From Bisporella sp. PMI_857 (Eukaryota; Ascomycota; Leotiomycetes; Helotiales; Helotiaceae), in assembly GCA_021307315.1 (NCBI GenBank), contig JAJSPD010000002.1, positions 682,001-746,000 of the forward strand: a stretch of DNA of 64,000 bases. The letters are read 5' to 3'. The stretch's first letter is position 1; each line of letters begins with the position of its first letter. The notes beneath the pieces are model-generated. The model was not told the DNA's origin and did not search any database. It worked only from the letters and a program-made list of their open reading frames with translations. Shown here one piece after another: positions 49,690 to 60,887 of the stretch. The position numbers and the translations under genes are program-made.

Positions 49690-51927
49690 ATGTCGACGCC
49701 GCAGCCTCAAGCTCGCGGACGAAATACTTACCAGCCACCCGCGATTGAAGACGATATTGCTCAATACGCACCACCGTCTCCAGGTGGTGGGTTTGCTCTG
49801 CAGCCTCTCATACCCAGGAAGTCTGAGCGACGAAAATCCGTATCTCCTCGATCCGCAACAGCTGTTGGAGGTAGAATCTCTCCAAGCTGATATTAAGAAT
49901 GTTGGCTAATAGCCATTAGGATCTACACGACCGGGTCCAAATTCTAGTAAAGGATCACTTATACCTGCCCCCAGGTTGCAACGCGCATTGCGACATGAAT
50001 TTGATCCTAATAAGCAATTCAGCGTCTTATTCCTCCGTGGCTTGCGACGATTTTTTCTGTCTGTTGTCCTGATGTCTCTTTTAGTCATTACAATTTGGCA
50101 ATTTGCACGGAGACAGGTTATTAGCAAAAAATGGAAACGGTGGTTCAATGCTATCAATCTTGGACTATCCATGGCCTTGGGAATGAGTGTACAAAAAGGC
50201 TTTAAGGGAATGGCGGTGGATATAAGATGGTGGATATTAAGCCGGAGGAAGAGGAGCCTCTCAGAAGTACGTCTGCTGCAGTGATTCCAACCGTTGATAT
50301 TTACGAGTTATTTAGGTTGATATGGTTCTCCGATCAGAGAGTCTCACTGTAGTGGCTCGTTTACTTTTCTCGTGCTTGCGAACTCCTTTCAAGAGGTAAG
50401 CGGTTCTCGTAACATTTCTCAATTGCTGTATGAGTTGATGTACCGTTGCTGATGCTTGGATATCAGATTTAAGATGATTTTGTTGTGTACGTTTTGGTTA
50501 TTAGTCAATGTAAGCTTTGCATGGCTATCTTATGCCAACTACTAACTGGTTGTGAAGGTAGGGTCTCAGATTGGCATTGCAGTCATGGGTTTGAACTATG
50601 GCGCGGAGGTTGATGATGTATTTGCGCTCAGCAAACCTGGACCCGTTTTAATACCAAATATGACGCAAATTTACCCAGTCGGCTTCAGCAAAGACCTTCA
50701 GAACCCTCTCGGTGCTCAACAGTACACAGCTAATAGGTATATCCATGTGTGCCTTCCTATTTCGTTCAGAGCTCTAATAGAATGTAGTTTCGGGAACATG
50801 GCGCTTGGCTTCGATTATGACTCGATTAGCCAAAGACCACCAACAGGTGCGTTCTGGAAGCCTGGTGTTCACTACTACTTAGACGAAGACTACCGTAGCT
50901 GGACTTTTGTTTTCTTAGATTGGTCTCCTCCAAATGGGGAATATCCAGTATACACCGATAGGAGCATATCTTCCTCATGGAGTTGTCAAAGCTGGTTAGT
51001 TACCATGGGCGGTAATGGCACCATGAGCAACCTAACTGTAGCTCATGATGCTAATGGTGGTGTTTTCAATGTATCGGTCCCTACTATTGGTGGTCCGGAT
51101 CAAACAACATTCTTCACCTCCCCAGAGAAAGATTGCGGAGAGGGATGTGGTGTTGTTGAAGCTTTCGAGGCATCTGCTGTAAAACCGTGGTACTACAAAT
51201 GTAATATTACAGTTGGTACGGTACAAAATGGCACACTCCCTGAACATGAAGTGGGGAGAAGTCTCCGACAGATGGCGTCCTCCGCAATTGCGTTGCAAGG
51301 ATATGGCGTGAAGTCAGCGTTGCCAGGGACCAGACAATATCAGGTGTATCCATCACAATCAGCTTATGGACAACCACAAAGGGGATCTGATAATGGCATG
51401 GGCCAGCTCATAGGGCAATTTGTATGTCTACATCCGATCTGTATCTCAGTTGTTCAGTGATATCTTACTGACTTGATCCAAAAATGAAGGCTATAGGAGT
51501 AGTTGCCGCTTCCGCAATTTACACAAATCAGTCTCTCTGGCTTACGGTACATGGGGAGCGACCACAAATCGGTTCTCAGCTTACAGTCGAAAATTGGGTC
51601 TTCATTTGGCTCATTGTGGGCATCATTATTGGCGCCCAGGGAATCGGCTTCGTAATTACAACATTCTGGGCTAATAATGTGCTTGTGAAGGATGAAAGTG
51701 TCCTTTCTACAGCCACGCTCCTACGACCTGCGATGAGAGACCTTGGATCGAGTGGCAACTCTGCGAGAAGCAAAGCCATTTGCAAAGTTTTGGCGGATAA
51801 AGAGGTCATATACACCGTCGTCAGTCATGAGGACGATGAAAGTCTCCTTCACCTCGAGTTTACGGAGCTAGCTTCTGATATGAGATTCAGAAGCCATAGG
51901 GCTTTCCCAGCTGGAACTTATGATTGA
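49690..51927 (+). CDS. Uncharacterised fungal membrane protein (633 aa)
   Basis: The family is not recognised. Seven exons, 49690-49870, 49920-50266, 50316-50395, 50468-50510, 50558-50736, 50788-51421 and 51490-51927, join in phase; the exon at 50468-50510 is only 43 bases. The N-terminal 80 residues are Pro/Ser-rich and disordered. Membrane spans are visible at FFLSVVLMSLLVITIWQFA, MILLCTFWLLVN, IGVVAASAIYTNQ (weak) and WVFIWLIVGIIIGAQGIGFV. Between spans two and three lies a large loop of about 270 residues with many N-x-S/T sites and Cys pairs (DCGEGCG, WSCQSW), which suggests a lumenal or extracellular domain. This topology is common among lineage-specific fungal surface proteins. Confidence 0.85.
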
Positions 51928-52552
51928 AGAGTTGGGCAGGTCTAAACGGGTTATGAATGTTATACCGGAAATCTGGATACAGGCATAGCAGGTGAGATTG
52001 GGAGATGTTTGCGCTACTGCGGTCAGATATCTCCCTATAGCTCTAGCTCTCGATCGTCTCTAAATGCCTCAAGATAACAATAGACATTGTATAGATGAAA
52101 ATATTGTGTACCAGAGATTGTGGACCGGGGAACGTCCCTACACTGCATCAAAGGAGAGTCTTTAAGGTGCAGACTTGTATTACTTTCTTCGGAGTGATGA
52201 AGCATGGCTGTTCTTAAGCATATAATGTATAAATACAATTGAGAGAAAACTGGCTAGAATTGTCGTCGAACGTTACAAATATGTAAATACATAAGTGGCA
52301 GCACAACTAAATACTTTAGATCTCAATTCGATCATGATGGTCACGTGGACTGTTTGATTTCGGAGAGTGTAATGCGGTGCCAAGATCTGGGGTAAAGCCG
52401 AAAGGAAATTCTCCGCTAGAAGAGGATTAAGGGCATCAGCTCATGTTCACAATCACGCTCAACCTTCCTCATCTCCACATCAACAACTGCGAAGTACTCT
52501 CAAAACACTCCTTGAGTAGCAATCAATTGCCAATGTATCTACGACTTCCATA
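51928..52552. other. Intergenic
   Basis: Promoter region of the PRELI-domain gene and the 3' UTR of the membrane protein. No gene seen. Confidence 0.5.
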
Positions 52553-53296
52553 ATGGTCAAATTCTTCGAAAAGTCCTTTTCGTACGACTTCTCATTCCAA
52601 GAGGTCGCCCTCGCATACTTCCTCCGCTATCCGAATCCCTATTCTACACACGTCCTCTCCAGCGATGTCATCTCCCGCTCGATTGACCCAGTGACTGGCC
52701 GACTCCATACGCTGCGTGTACACCGCAAATCCTCGCGTCTGCCAAAGGCGGCGATAGCGTTACTGCCGCAGAGCGTGCTCGGCAATATCAGTGGCGGTAG
52801 GTCAGAGAGCTTTATTTTAGAGAGCAGTACGGTGGATGTAAAGGAGGGATGGATGCGCACGGAGAGCAAAAATTTAGATTGGACAGGCATCTTGAGTGTT
52901 GTAGAGAAGCAGGAATATCACCGCCCATTGCCGGTTGATGGAGCGCGAGACTCGGCTGCGGAACCTGCTATGACGAATGTCTTCACAAAATTTGTGTTTA
53001 GGAGTCGATTGGGTGATCGGCTCAGAGGCATGGCGAAGAAGGGTGAGGCTGGTACTCCAGAAGAGGAGACGCCAAAGAAAAGTTTTCTGGCTAGCTGGGG
53101 CACGGCAGGAATTCAACGCAGCATTGAGGCGATCGCGAGTCGGAAGACAGAGAGCCAACTGGGTTATGCCAAGGAGGGAATGGTAGTCGTCTTAGAGAGA
53201 ATGCGCAGAGGTGGATTGGTGGGCGTGCTGGAGGGTATGAGGAAGGATCGGGAGCTTGCTTTCGGTGGGGAAGGCAGTATATTCAAGGGGGCATGA
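52553..53296 (+). CDS. PRELI/MSF1-domain lipid-transfer protein, Ups1-like (247 aa)
   Basis: Single exon. The N-terminus MVKFFEKSFSYDFSFQEVAL and the string RYPNPYSTHVLSSDVISRSI are the opening of the PRELI/MSF1 domain, and NLDWTGILSVVE corresponds to the conserved NLD.TGI segment. The domain moves phosphatidic acid (Ups1) or phosphatidylserine (Ups2) between mitochondrial membranes together with Mdm35, feeding cardiolipin and PE synthesis. RYPNPYS.HVLS.D.ISR is closer to Ups1 than to Ups2. The C-terminal part (SRKTESQLGYAKEGMVVVLE) is a helix as in the family. A 40-residue charged stretch near 170-180 interrupts the usual length. Confidence 0.88.
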   Translation: MVKFFEKSFSYDFSFQEVALAYFLRYPNPYSTHVLSSDVISRSIDPVTGRLHTLRVHRKSSRLPKAAIALLPQSVLGNISGGRSESFILESSTVDVKEGWMRTESKNLDWTGILSVVEKQEYHRPLPVDGARDSAAEPAMTNVFTKFVFRSRLGDRLRGMAKKGEAGTPEEETPKKSFLASWGTAGIQRSIEAIASRKTESQLGYAKEGMVVVLERMRRGGLVGVLEGMRKDRELAFGGEGSIFKGA

Positions 53297-54590
53297 TTGA
53301 TGAAGTAACACGACACAGATAAGTTGGATGCAAGGACTTGGATCTGGTGGACATCGGGAAGCCAATCTGCACATTCTTTACGGCTACGAAGCTCGTTGTA
53401 CTAAAGTAACACTATGGGAGCGAGGCGTTTTGGGTCAGCACTTAGCGTTCTGTACATATAGTCCACTCACATGAATTGAAGTAATTTCAAATTCAGCCTT
53501 TGCAGCCACACTCTGGCAAAACTGATTCCATCTTATCTTGCTGCAATATTGGGTTGTTCAATGTTGCATTTTCCTAGAATCTCATGCAAGTTCCAACCAA
53601 TTCTTTTAGCAGGCAGTCCTTATTAGGACGATGATCACTTCTGTTTGACGATTGTGGCGCACGGCAGAAACTACCAACACCAACGTTCTTCTCCAACATC
53701 TTTTGAGAGTCTTCAACCAAGGTCAATCCATTTATGTAACCCAATACCAAGAAGAACTCGCGATATTACCAAATGTCCTGCTACTTCAGCACCAGTGGTA
53801 GCTCAACTCCAAGGAGGGCCAAACTAGTCGATTCGATTGTTGCAGCTATATTATTGCAAGAATCTTTGTACTATAATGAACAGGTGCCTCGGCGCCATTA
53901 CATTATCAGTCGTGTAACATCTGTTTATCGCTCAGGAATCATGAAGTCAGCTTACTTTACCTTAAAAGGCCATGATATACTGTAAAGCTTCTTCATCGAG
54001 GATGTTCCGGCGTGATTTCCCAGGGGATCCATCCTGACCCCCAGTATTCGGATCTACAGGCCGCAATCTTCGGCGCCAACCTGAATGGGCAGGTAATATC
54101 GTCCGAGGTTGAATCAAGCTTTGAAAACCACCAGAGTTAGGCTGTGGTAAGGCTTAATGATACTAATATTTACACGATCTAACGACTCGGGCTTCTTTCA
54201 GAGAGCGGGACCATAGCCAAGCTAGTTATGGCAGCCGCCTGTCAAGGCTCAAGAGAGAAGCTCGTAAAGACACTCACTGCTCTACTGGCTACTCTTACCG
54301 CAAGCTAGAATCAGGAACACGGCAGCCTTTCCATCGTGCAAGGTTCTGGCTATTCACGCGCGTCGATATGCAGCATGCCCTGGCCTTTTTTCCCTGCGTC
54401 ATTACAGGACATCCCAGCCTTTCATGGCTTCTCTAGGGTTTTTGCACGATTGGACTCCGCGCCGAATACTTTAAAAGGTCTTCGCTGCCGTGGCTGATGC
54501 CATTATCCACGAAGGAAATAGCCTTTGGACTTTGTTCTGCTTGTTGACTCCTGCTTTCAATCAATCTTAGTCCGCATGATACTTTTCAAT
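53297..54590. other. Intergenic with weak coding-like stretches
   Basis: Small frames (for example 53773-53985, +) and a coding-looking stretch near 54020-54130 lack family resemblance. The right end holds the carboxypeptidase promoter. Confidence 0.4.
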
Positions 54591-56548
54591 ATGCGTTTCC
54601 TAAGTCTAGCTTTGGCCATTGTGTTTGCTTCTGATAGTGTTTCCGCTCAGCACTCGCGTCGAAGTCTTCAACATGTGGGCAAGCGAGATATCCACAGAGA
54701 CATACCCAAGCGCTCGCCTCTGCCGGCCATTTCTCACGAGAAAGTAGCAGCAAGAGACACTTCAAAGTACCTGAGTGAAGCAAGTGCTAGTAAGATATTT
54801 CTAATTGAATATTGCGAACAAATGACTTATTGAACATAGAATATGCCGTGAACGGGTCCGCAATACCAGAAGTCAATTTTGATATTGGAGAGTCATATGC
54901 TGGATTAATGCCACTTGTCAAGGGCGATGATAGTCGTTCGCTGTATTTCTGGTTCTTTCCTTCAGAAAATCCAGATGCCGAAGAAGAGATTCTAATTTGG
55001 CTTAATGGAGGAGTACGTCATTGCCACCCATGTTTCAAGCACGAGCACGGTCATTCCCCTTCCTAACTAACACAACTTCTAGCCTGGATGCTCAAGTTTG
55101 GAAGGGCTTCTTCAAGAAAATGGACCGTTCCTTTGGCAATACGGGACTTTTGCGCCAGTGCCAAACCCCTATACGTGGGTGAACCTTACCAATGTTGTCT
55201 GGGTAGAACAGCCAGTTGGCACCGGCTTCTCTCAAGGAACTCCCACTGCGACCAGCAGTGAAGATATTGCTCAGCAGTTCCTCCTGTTCTGGAAGAACTT
55301 TGTTGATACTTTCGGTCTGCAGAATCGAAAAATCTACATCACGGGCGAATCCTATGCTGGATATTATGTACCTTATATTGCTGATGCATTTCTTAATACT
55401 AATGACACAGAGGTAAGGTCTGCCCCTTTGTATATAGATTTCAGGCTGATAGAGAAATAGTATGGATGCGTAGAAGGTACTCTGGCTTATGATCCCGTGA
55501 CTTCATATGATCCTATTCAAGCAGATATTCCTGCTGTGCAATTCGTCGACTACTGGGGAGGATTGTTCCCGTTCAATGATTCATATGTAGAGTACATTCA
55601 CAATGTCTCCGATGCATGTGGCTACACAGATTATATGGAGAAATACTTGGTATTCCCACCAGCTGGCCCACAACCATCAACCCTTCCAGGAACAGACGAA
55701 ACAGGTGCAACTACAGACGCGTGTAGTGTTTTTTCCAGCATTTTTAATGAGGTTTTTAATGTAAATCCGTGTTTTGACAGTAAGCACCCTTTCCCTAAGA
55801 ATACTAGTGGAATTTATGCTGATTTAGATAGTCTACCAAGTTGCGACAACATGCCCTGTGCTATGGGACGTTCTCGGATTTCCAGGCTCATTTGACTATC
55901 TGCCGGAAGGAGCAACCATCTATTTCAACAGAACTGATGTTCAGCAAGCCATCAATGCACCAGTAGGAGAATGGATGGAATGCCAAGAGAAGTTTGATGT
56001 GATTGTCAATAACACGGACCTCAGTCCTCCCTCTGGTCTTAGCGTTTACCCAGGAGTCATTGAGCGCAGCAAGAGAACTTTGATAGTTCATGGCGTAAGA
56101 TCTGCAGCTTGTTTAAATATCATATACACTTACATTAACGAAAATAGGCTCTCGACATGGTCCTCATATCCAATGGAACTCTCCTCTCCATCCAGAACAT
56201 GACCTGGGGAGGACAGTTAGGATTCCAGAAGAAGCCTACTGATCCATTCTACGTGCCATATCACAGCGATCCTAGTTTCTCAACTCTCGCTGCTGCTGGC
56301 GTATTCGGTACTACGCATACAGAGAGAGGGTTGACCTGGGTATCTGTAGATCTTGCTGGGCATAGTGAGTCTCGAGACCTTCTTTCCGCTTGGTAGGGAA
56401 GAAATGCTGACCTTACGAAGTGGTACCACAATACGCCCCAAGCGCAGCATACAGACATCTCGAATTCCTGCTTGGCAGAATTGATTCATTGTCTAGCACT
56501 CTTCCGTTCACCACGGATCCTTATCCTCAGCCGAATGTTACGTTGTAA
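54591..56548 (+). CDS. Secreted/vacuolar serine carboxypeptidase (peptidase family S10), 542 aa
   Basis: Seven exons, 54591-54789, 54840-55012, 55083-55412, 55461-55779, 55832-56094, 56148-56364 and 56421-56548, join in phase. A signal peptide ([19 protein letters not shown]) and a basic dibasic-rich propeptide ([13 protein letters not shown]) precede the mature enzyme. S10 landmarks: [12 protein letters not shown] (oxyanion region, formed across intron 2), [16 protein letters not shown] with the nucleophile Ser, [13 protein letters not shown] carrying the Asp, and [17 protein letters not shown] with the catalytic His, formed across the last intron. That last intron ends in AAG rather than CAG/TAG. 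Several N-glycosylation sites occur. An in-frame ATG at 54576 is an alternative start. Confidence 0.93.
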
Positions 56549-57056
56549 GTTTGAGAATCCCGCGAGCAAAGTTCCCTATTGTAGCTGTCTCATGAGTGTA
56601 TCAATGGTATTTTGAGAGTATATTAGCAACACATTTCCAACTCTAGGATGTCTCATGAGTAACTGGGAGTGAAATTACCTTACATGGCAATGCTGACTCG
56701 AGGACGTCATTATAGGGGTTTCGGCAATGCGCCGCCGGTGTAGTTGAATCCCAAGTCGAGACACGGCGAGCAAGTTTCCGGGAATGGCTAATCTAGTAAT
56801 GTCAAATGATCTAAACTTTGATCAGCTCAAAGTTCTATGTTTCACATCATTGTTGTCTTATGTGATTCCCAGCAAAGTGATGTTCATATTGTAGACATGC
56901 TTCCCAGAATCTGCCCATAAGCGTACTTTAAATGTCTTAATATATCGGCACATGAGTTCTAGAAACATCGGGAATTTACTAAAATATTTTGTGTATCGGA
57001 TAAACAGGTATATTATACTTTTCCACTTCCCCACTGACTTCGATCAGCTTATCTCC
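56549..57056. other. Intergenic, convergent 3' ends
   Basis: AT-rich gap between the carboxypeptidase (+) and the gamma-glutamyltransferase (-). No gene seen. Confidence 0.5.
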
Positions 57057-59001
57057 TTACAAAGCAGGATACGCCGCTCCATCTCCTCTAGGATCGCTTC
57101 CCGCTGAATAGACCGTAACTCCATCCTGAACATGGCTTCTAATAAGCTGCCCCCTCCCAAACATGCCGCGCCAATGGCCCTTCAGAACCTCCACGGCATG
57201 CCCCATCCTCTTCAGCTCCTCCACCACCTCTTCCCTAATCCCATCCTCCAGATAAACCACCTTGCCCTGGTCGCTACTTGCCACGCCCTCAGCACCGATA
57301 CAGAAGCGCGGCGCATCGAGCGCCGCTTGTGGGTTATACTTGAAGACCAGGCTGTTGAGCAATACCTGCACGTGTCCCTGCGGCTGCATGAACCCGCCCA
57401 TCACGCCGTAAGTGCTGTGTAAACTGCCATCGTGCACGTTCGTGATCATGGCCGGGATGATGGTGTGGTAGGGCCGCTTCCCGGGCGCGAGGGCATTCGG
57501 GTGGCCGGGCGTGAGGTTGAAGTTCGCGCCACGGTTCTGCAGCACGAACCCGCAACCCTTGGGGACGATGGCGCTGCCGAACCCTTCGTAGTTCGAGTTG
57601 ATGAAGGAGATGGCGTTGCCCCATTTGTCTGACACGGCGAAGTAGACGGTGTCGCTGTGGTTGTGCGCCGGCGAGCCGTGGTCGTAGACCTCAGGGTTCC
57701 GCTTCGTGGCGTCGAAGAGTTTCGCTCTTTCCCTGAGGTAGTCTTGCGCTATGAGCCCCTCAGACGGAACGTCTGAGATGTTTGGGTCGGCGATCCACCA
57801 TCCGCCGTCGGCGAAGGCGATGCGGAGGGACTCGATCACGGCGTGCAGATAGGCAGCGGAATTGTGTTCTTCCGGCTTGAAGATGGGGATCTTGCCGCTT
57901 TCTTCAAGAGCTTCGAGGATACCGAGGGCCATCAAGGCGACGATTCCTTGGCCGTTCGGGGGGTGCTCCCAAATCTCTACACCATCGTTTGTCTCGTTGC
58001 TTCCTTGGCCGACTTCTCCATCGAAGTACTTATCCTTTCGCGGGTCGTAGCCTTGCGATTTGAAGACCTTGGATATGGGCGTCACGGACTCGCTGCCGAG
58101 ATCCATATGGTTTTTCAGATCCTCGAGCTCGAGGAAGCCGCCAAGGTCTTTGGTCACTTTGACGATTTCCTCGGCGATGCGGCCGGTGTAGAACCCTTTT
58201 TTGCCTTCCTTGGCCAGCGCGCGGAAGGTGGCTGCTAGATGAGGGTTCTTGAAGAGCTCACCTGCATACGGGGCTCGGTAGTCACCATTTGAGTCTGGCT
58301 TCAGCAGTTCTGCGAAGTTGGGAGATGCTTCCTTGAGATGCTTTGCCCCTACTTGCCACTATGAAATTATCAGAAGTAGATAGTCATGTTGGGAAGTAGC
58401 TACTCACAAAAGCGGAACAGAGCTCGGATACAGGAAATCCTTTGTCTGCCTGCTCGATGACTGGCTCTAGAATCTGCTCTAAAGACAGATTGCCGCTTCC
58501 AAACCGCTCCACGGTATCAACCCAGCCTGCTGGAGCACCTGGAATTGTGACATTATGCACGTTCTTAACTGGTAGTTGGCCCTCTTCTCCGTCCTTGAGT
58601 CCGAGATACTTTCGAATGGCTTCAAGAGTGCAATTCTTTCCTGCTCGTCCTGAGCCATTCATAGCTTCAACTTTCTTCGTCCTGGCATTGTAGAAGAGGC
58701 AAAACATATCACCGCCAATGCCAGTTGACATTGGCTCAGTCAAGTTTAGCCCCGCAGCTGCATTTTTATCAGATTAAACGTCTCTTCATGGGCTGGTGAC
58801 TCACCAACAGCTACTGCAGCATCCTAAAGATGTTATCAGAATGTATGTATCAAAGGTGGGAGGAAGACTCACTGCTGCATTTCCTCCAGCAGCCAGCACT
58901 TTCAAGCCTGCCCTTGCGGCTAGAGGTTGAGTACATGCAACTATACCTTCTGTACTGTGTACAACACTCCTCCTACTCGTAAATGGAAGCTCTGGCGCCA
59001 T
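57057..59001 (-). CDS. Gamma-glutamyltransferase family protein (599 aa)
   Basis: Four exons, 59001-58873, 58823-58805 (19 bases), 58757-58408 and 58358-57057, join in phase. The family cleaves gamma-glutamyl bonds of glutathione and conjugates after self-cleavage into two subunits. The new N-terminal Thr lies in [13 protein letters not shown] (near residue 402), and the chain contains [48 protein letters not shown] and the C-terminal [15 protein letters not shown] and DAPRFCIG. No signal peptide or membrane anchor is seen, unlike the classical secreted or vacuolar enzyme, so a cytosolic type is likely. The tail DGAAYPAL ends as in the family. The microexon supplies DAAVAV, conserved in the family. 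Confidence 0.92.
58805..58823 (-). other. 19-base microexon of the gamma-glutamyltransferase gene
   Basis: The exon is bounded by CTTTAG upstream and GTGAGT downstream on the minus strand. It encodes DAAVAV plus one base; leaving it out would break the frame and remove conserved residues. Confidence 0.8.
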
Positions 59002-59556
59002 GAATGATGGAGACTAGCTATAAATGTAGAGATTGATACCTTTTAGTTCTCGTAGTCCAACCAGGTGACGTTGTATATGCTATGCACTTGTGAGTTTCTA
59101 GGGCAAGCAAGGGTATCCTTTAAACTAAGGGAAACCGTCCAACAAAAGAAAATGATGGACGAATTTGAGTATATAAGGGAGAAGTTTCAACCGACTTCGG
59201 TTGTAAAAGTAAATATTATGTCACCGAAATGCTCAATGATGGATGGGGCCGCGGCCATCTCGCCGGGTAAACATCCATAAATGCTTTTAGCTTTCCCTTT
59301 ACGGCATTAACAGTCTTGCTCCATTCCCGCTATAGTGTCTTCCTCTTCCTCCTTTATGACCGGGGACTACTTTCTTAAGTAATTCATGGAATCTGACGGA
59401 GTACGGAATCACAAGCTCGGAGAAGTGGCGAGGGTGTGTTTAGCCTACTTGTGGATGGTTTTACTAAGAAATACTCTTGGCATTGCCAGGCGGTCAGGTG
59501 AAAAACATCCAGCAAGTTCCGATGCCATGAAGGAATTGCCCAGACGATGGACGAGT
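59002..59556. other. Intergenic, divergent promoters
   Basis: It holds the promoters of the gamma-glutamyltransferase (-) and the release factor (+). No separate gene is supported. Confidence 0.5.
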
Positions 59557-60887
59557 ATGTTTAAAGCTCCTTGGATCTGTCGACGCTGTTTCAATGCGTC
59601 TTTGAAGCCAGACAGGCGGCGGCTACTACGATTCGCAAGCACAGGTCAGCTTCCACTTTTTCATCTGGCAATTGAAAGCTAATAATTGACGCAGGGAGCC
59701 ATGACTCCTTTTCGCCAGCTCTGCTCGCACGAGCGCGTGGCATGGCTACGGAACACGATAAATTGAGCGCACAAACCTCTGAAACATTTGATGTGAGGAT
59801 ATCGAAGAGGATTGGAGAACTAAAAGGCGTTGTGGAAGCTTTGAAGGAATGGGAAGCTACACAAGAGTCGTTATCCGAGCTGAATGCTCTCCTCAAAGAT
59901 CCTTCGACAGACGTAGAGCTCCGGGAGCTTGCCGTGGAAGACCTGGCCTCGAGTACTGCTCAACTGGATACCCTCTCTCAAAATCTCGCCAAGTCGCTCA
60001 TACCGAAACACCCTTTTGAGGATTTGCCATGCTTGATAGAAATACGGCCTGGTGCTGGAGGAGGAGAGGCAGCTCTCTTTGCAGGCGATCTACTTCGCAT
60101 GTACAGAACATATTGTTCGCGAAAAAACTTCCGCGCTTCACTTTTAAAATTCGAGGCCACAGAGGGCGGCTTTGACGAATCATCGCCTTTGGCAGAAGCT
60201 ATCATCGAGATTGAGACTCCAGGCGCATATGGAGAGCTCCGAAGTGAAGCAGGGGTGCACAGAGTACAAAGGGTCCCAGCCACAGAGAAACAGGGCCGGA
60301 CACATACAAGTGCTGTGAGTGTGCTGGTGTTGCCCAATTTACCCGCTAGTGGGAGCGAAGGTCTCGATATCGGGGATGTGGATTTAAATGATCCTACAAG
60401 CGACTACTATGTCGATCCCAGCGAGGTCAGGACAGATGTAATGAGAGCAAGGGGAGCAGGCGGCCAGCACGTCAACACCACGGACTCGGCAATTCGATTG
60501 ACGCATATCCCTACAAACACGGTGGTAAGCATGCAAGAGTCACGGTCCCAACACCAGAACCGCGCGAAAGCATGGCAGGTGCTCAGATCGAGGATAGCGC
60601 AGGCGAGAAGAGAGGCGAGAGAAGAAGAGGTCGTGGCTCTGCGGCGGAACATAATGGGTGTTGCGAAAATGGGCAGAGGGGATAAAGTGCGAACATATAA
60701 TTATGGTCAGCAACGAGTCACGGACCATCGAAGTGGGCTCACGGTGCATAATCTAGATGATGTTATGGATGGTGGAGACGAGCTAGGCAAGATCATCGAC
60801 AGTGTCAAGGGCTGGTTGGGAGAAAGAGAGATGGAGATGGTGCTTGCGGAAGAGGAACAAGCTGCAAGTAAATCAAAAGCGAAATAA
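59557..60887 (+). CDS. MRF1: Mitochondrial class I peptide chain release factor (mtRF1)
   Basis: Two exons, 59557-59644 and 59695-60887, join in phase, giving 426 residues. The basic N-terminus MFKAPWICRRCFNASLKPDR is a typical mitochondrial presequence. The core has EIRPGAGGGEAALFAGDLLR, EAGVHRVQRVPATE and, in the peptidyl-transfer loop, RGAGGQHVNTTDSAIRLTH with the universal GGQ; the string VRTYNYGQQRVTDHR is the conserved end of class I factors. It recognises UAA/UAG on the mitochondrial ribosome and triggers hydrolysis. An in-frame ATG at 59527 would add ten residues; the start at 59557 gives the better presequence. The first exon is short, as in related genes. Confidence 0.95.

Noticed and set aside
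57843..58238. Plus-strand 131-codon frame
   Set aside because: Antisense to the gamma-glutamyltransferase large exon, which has clear motifs; shadow frame caused by high GC.
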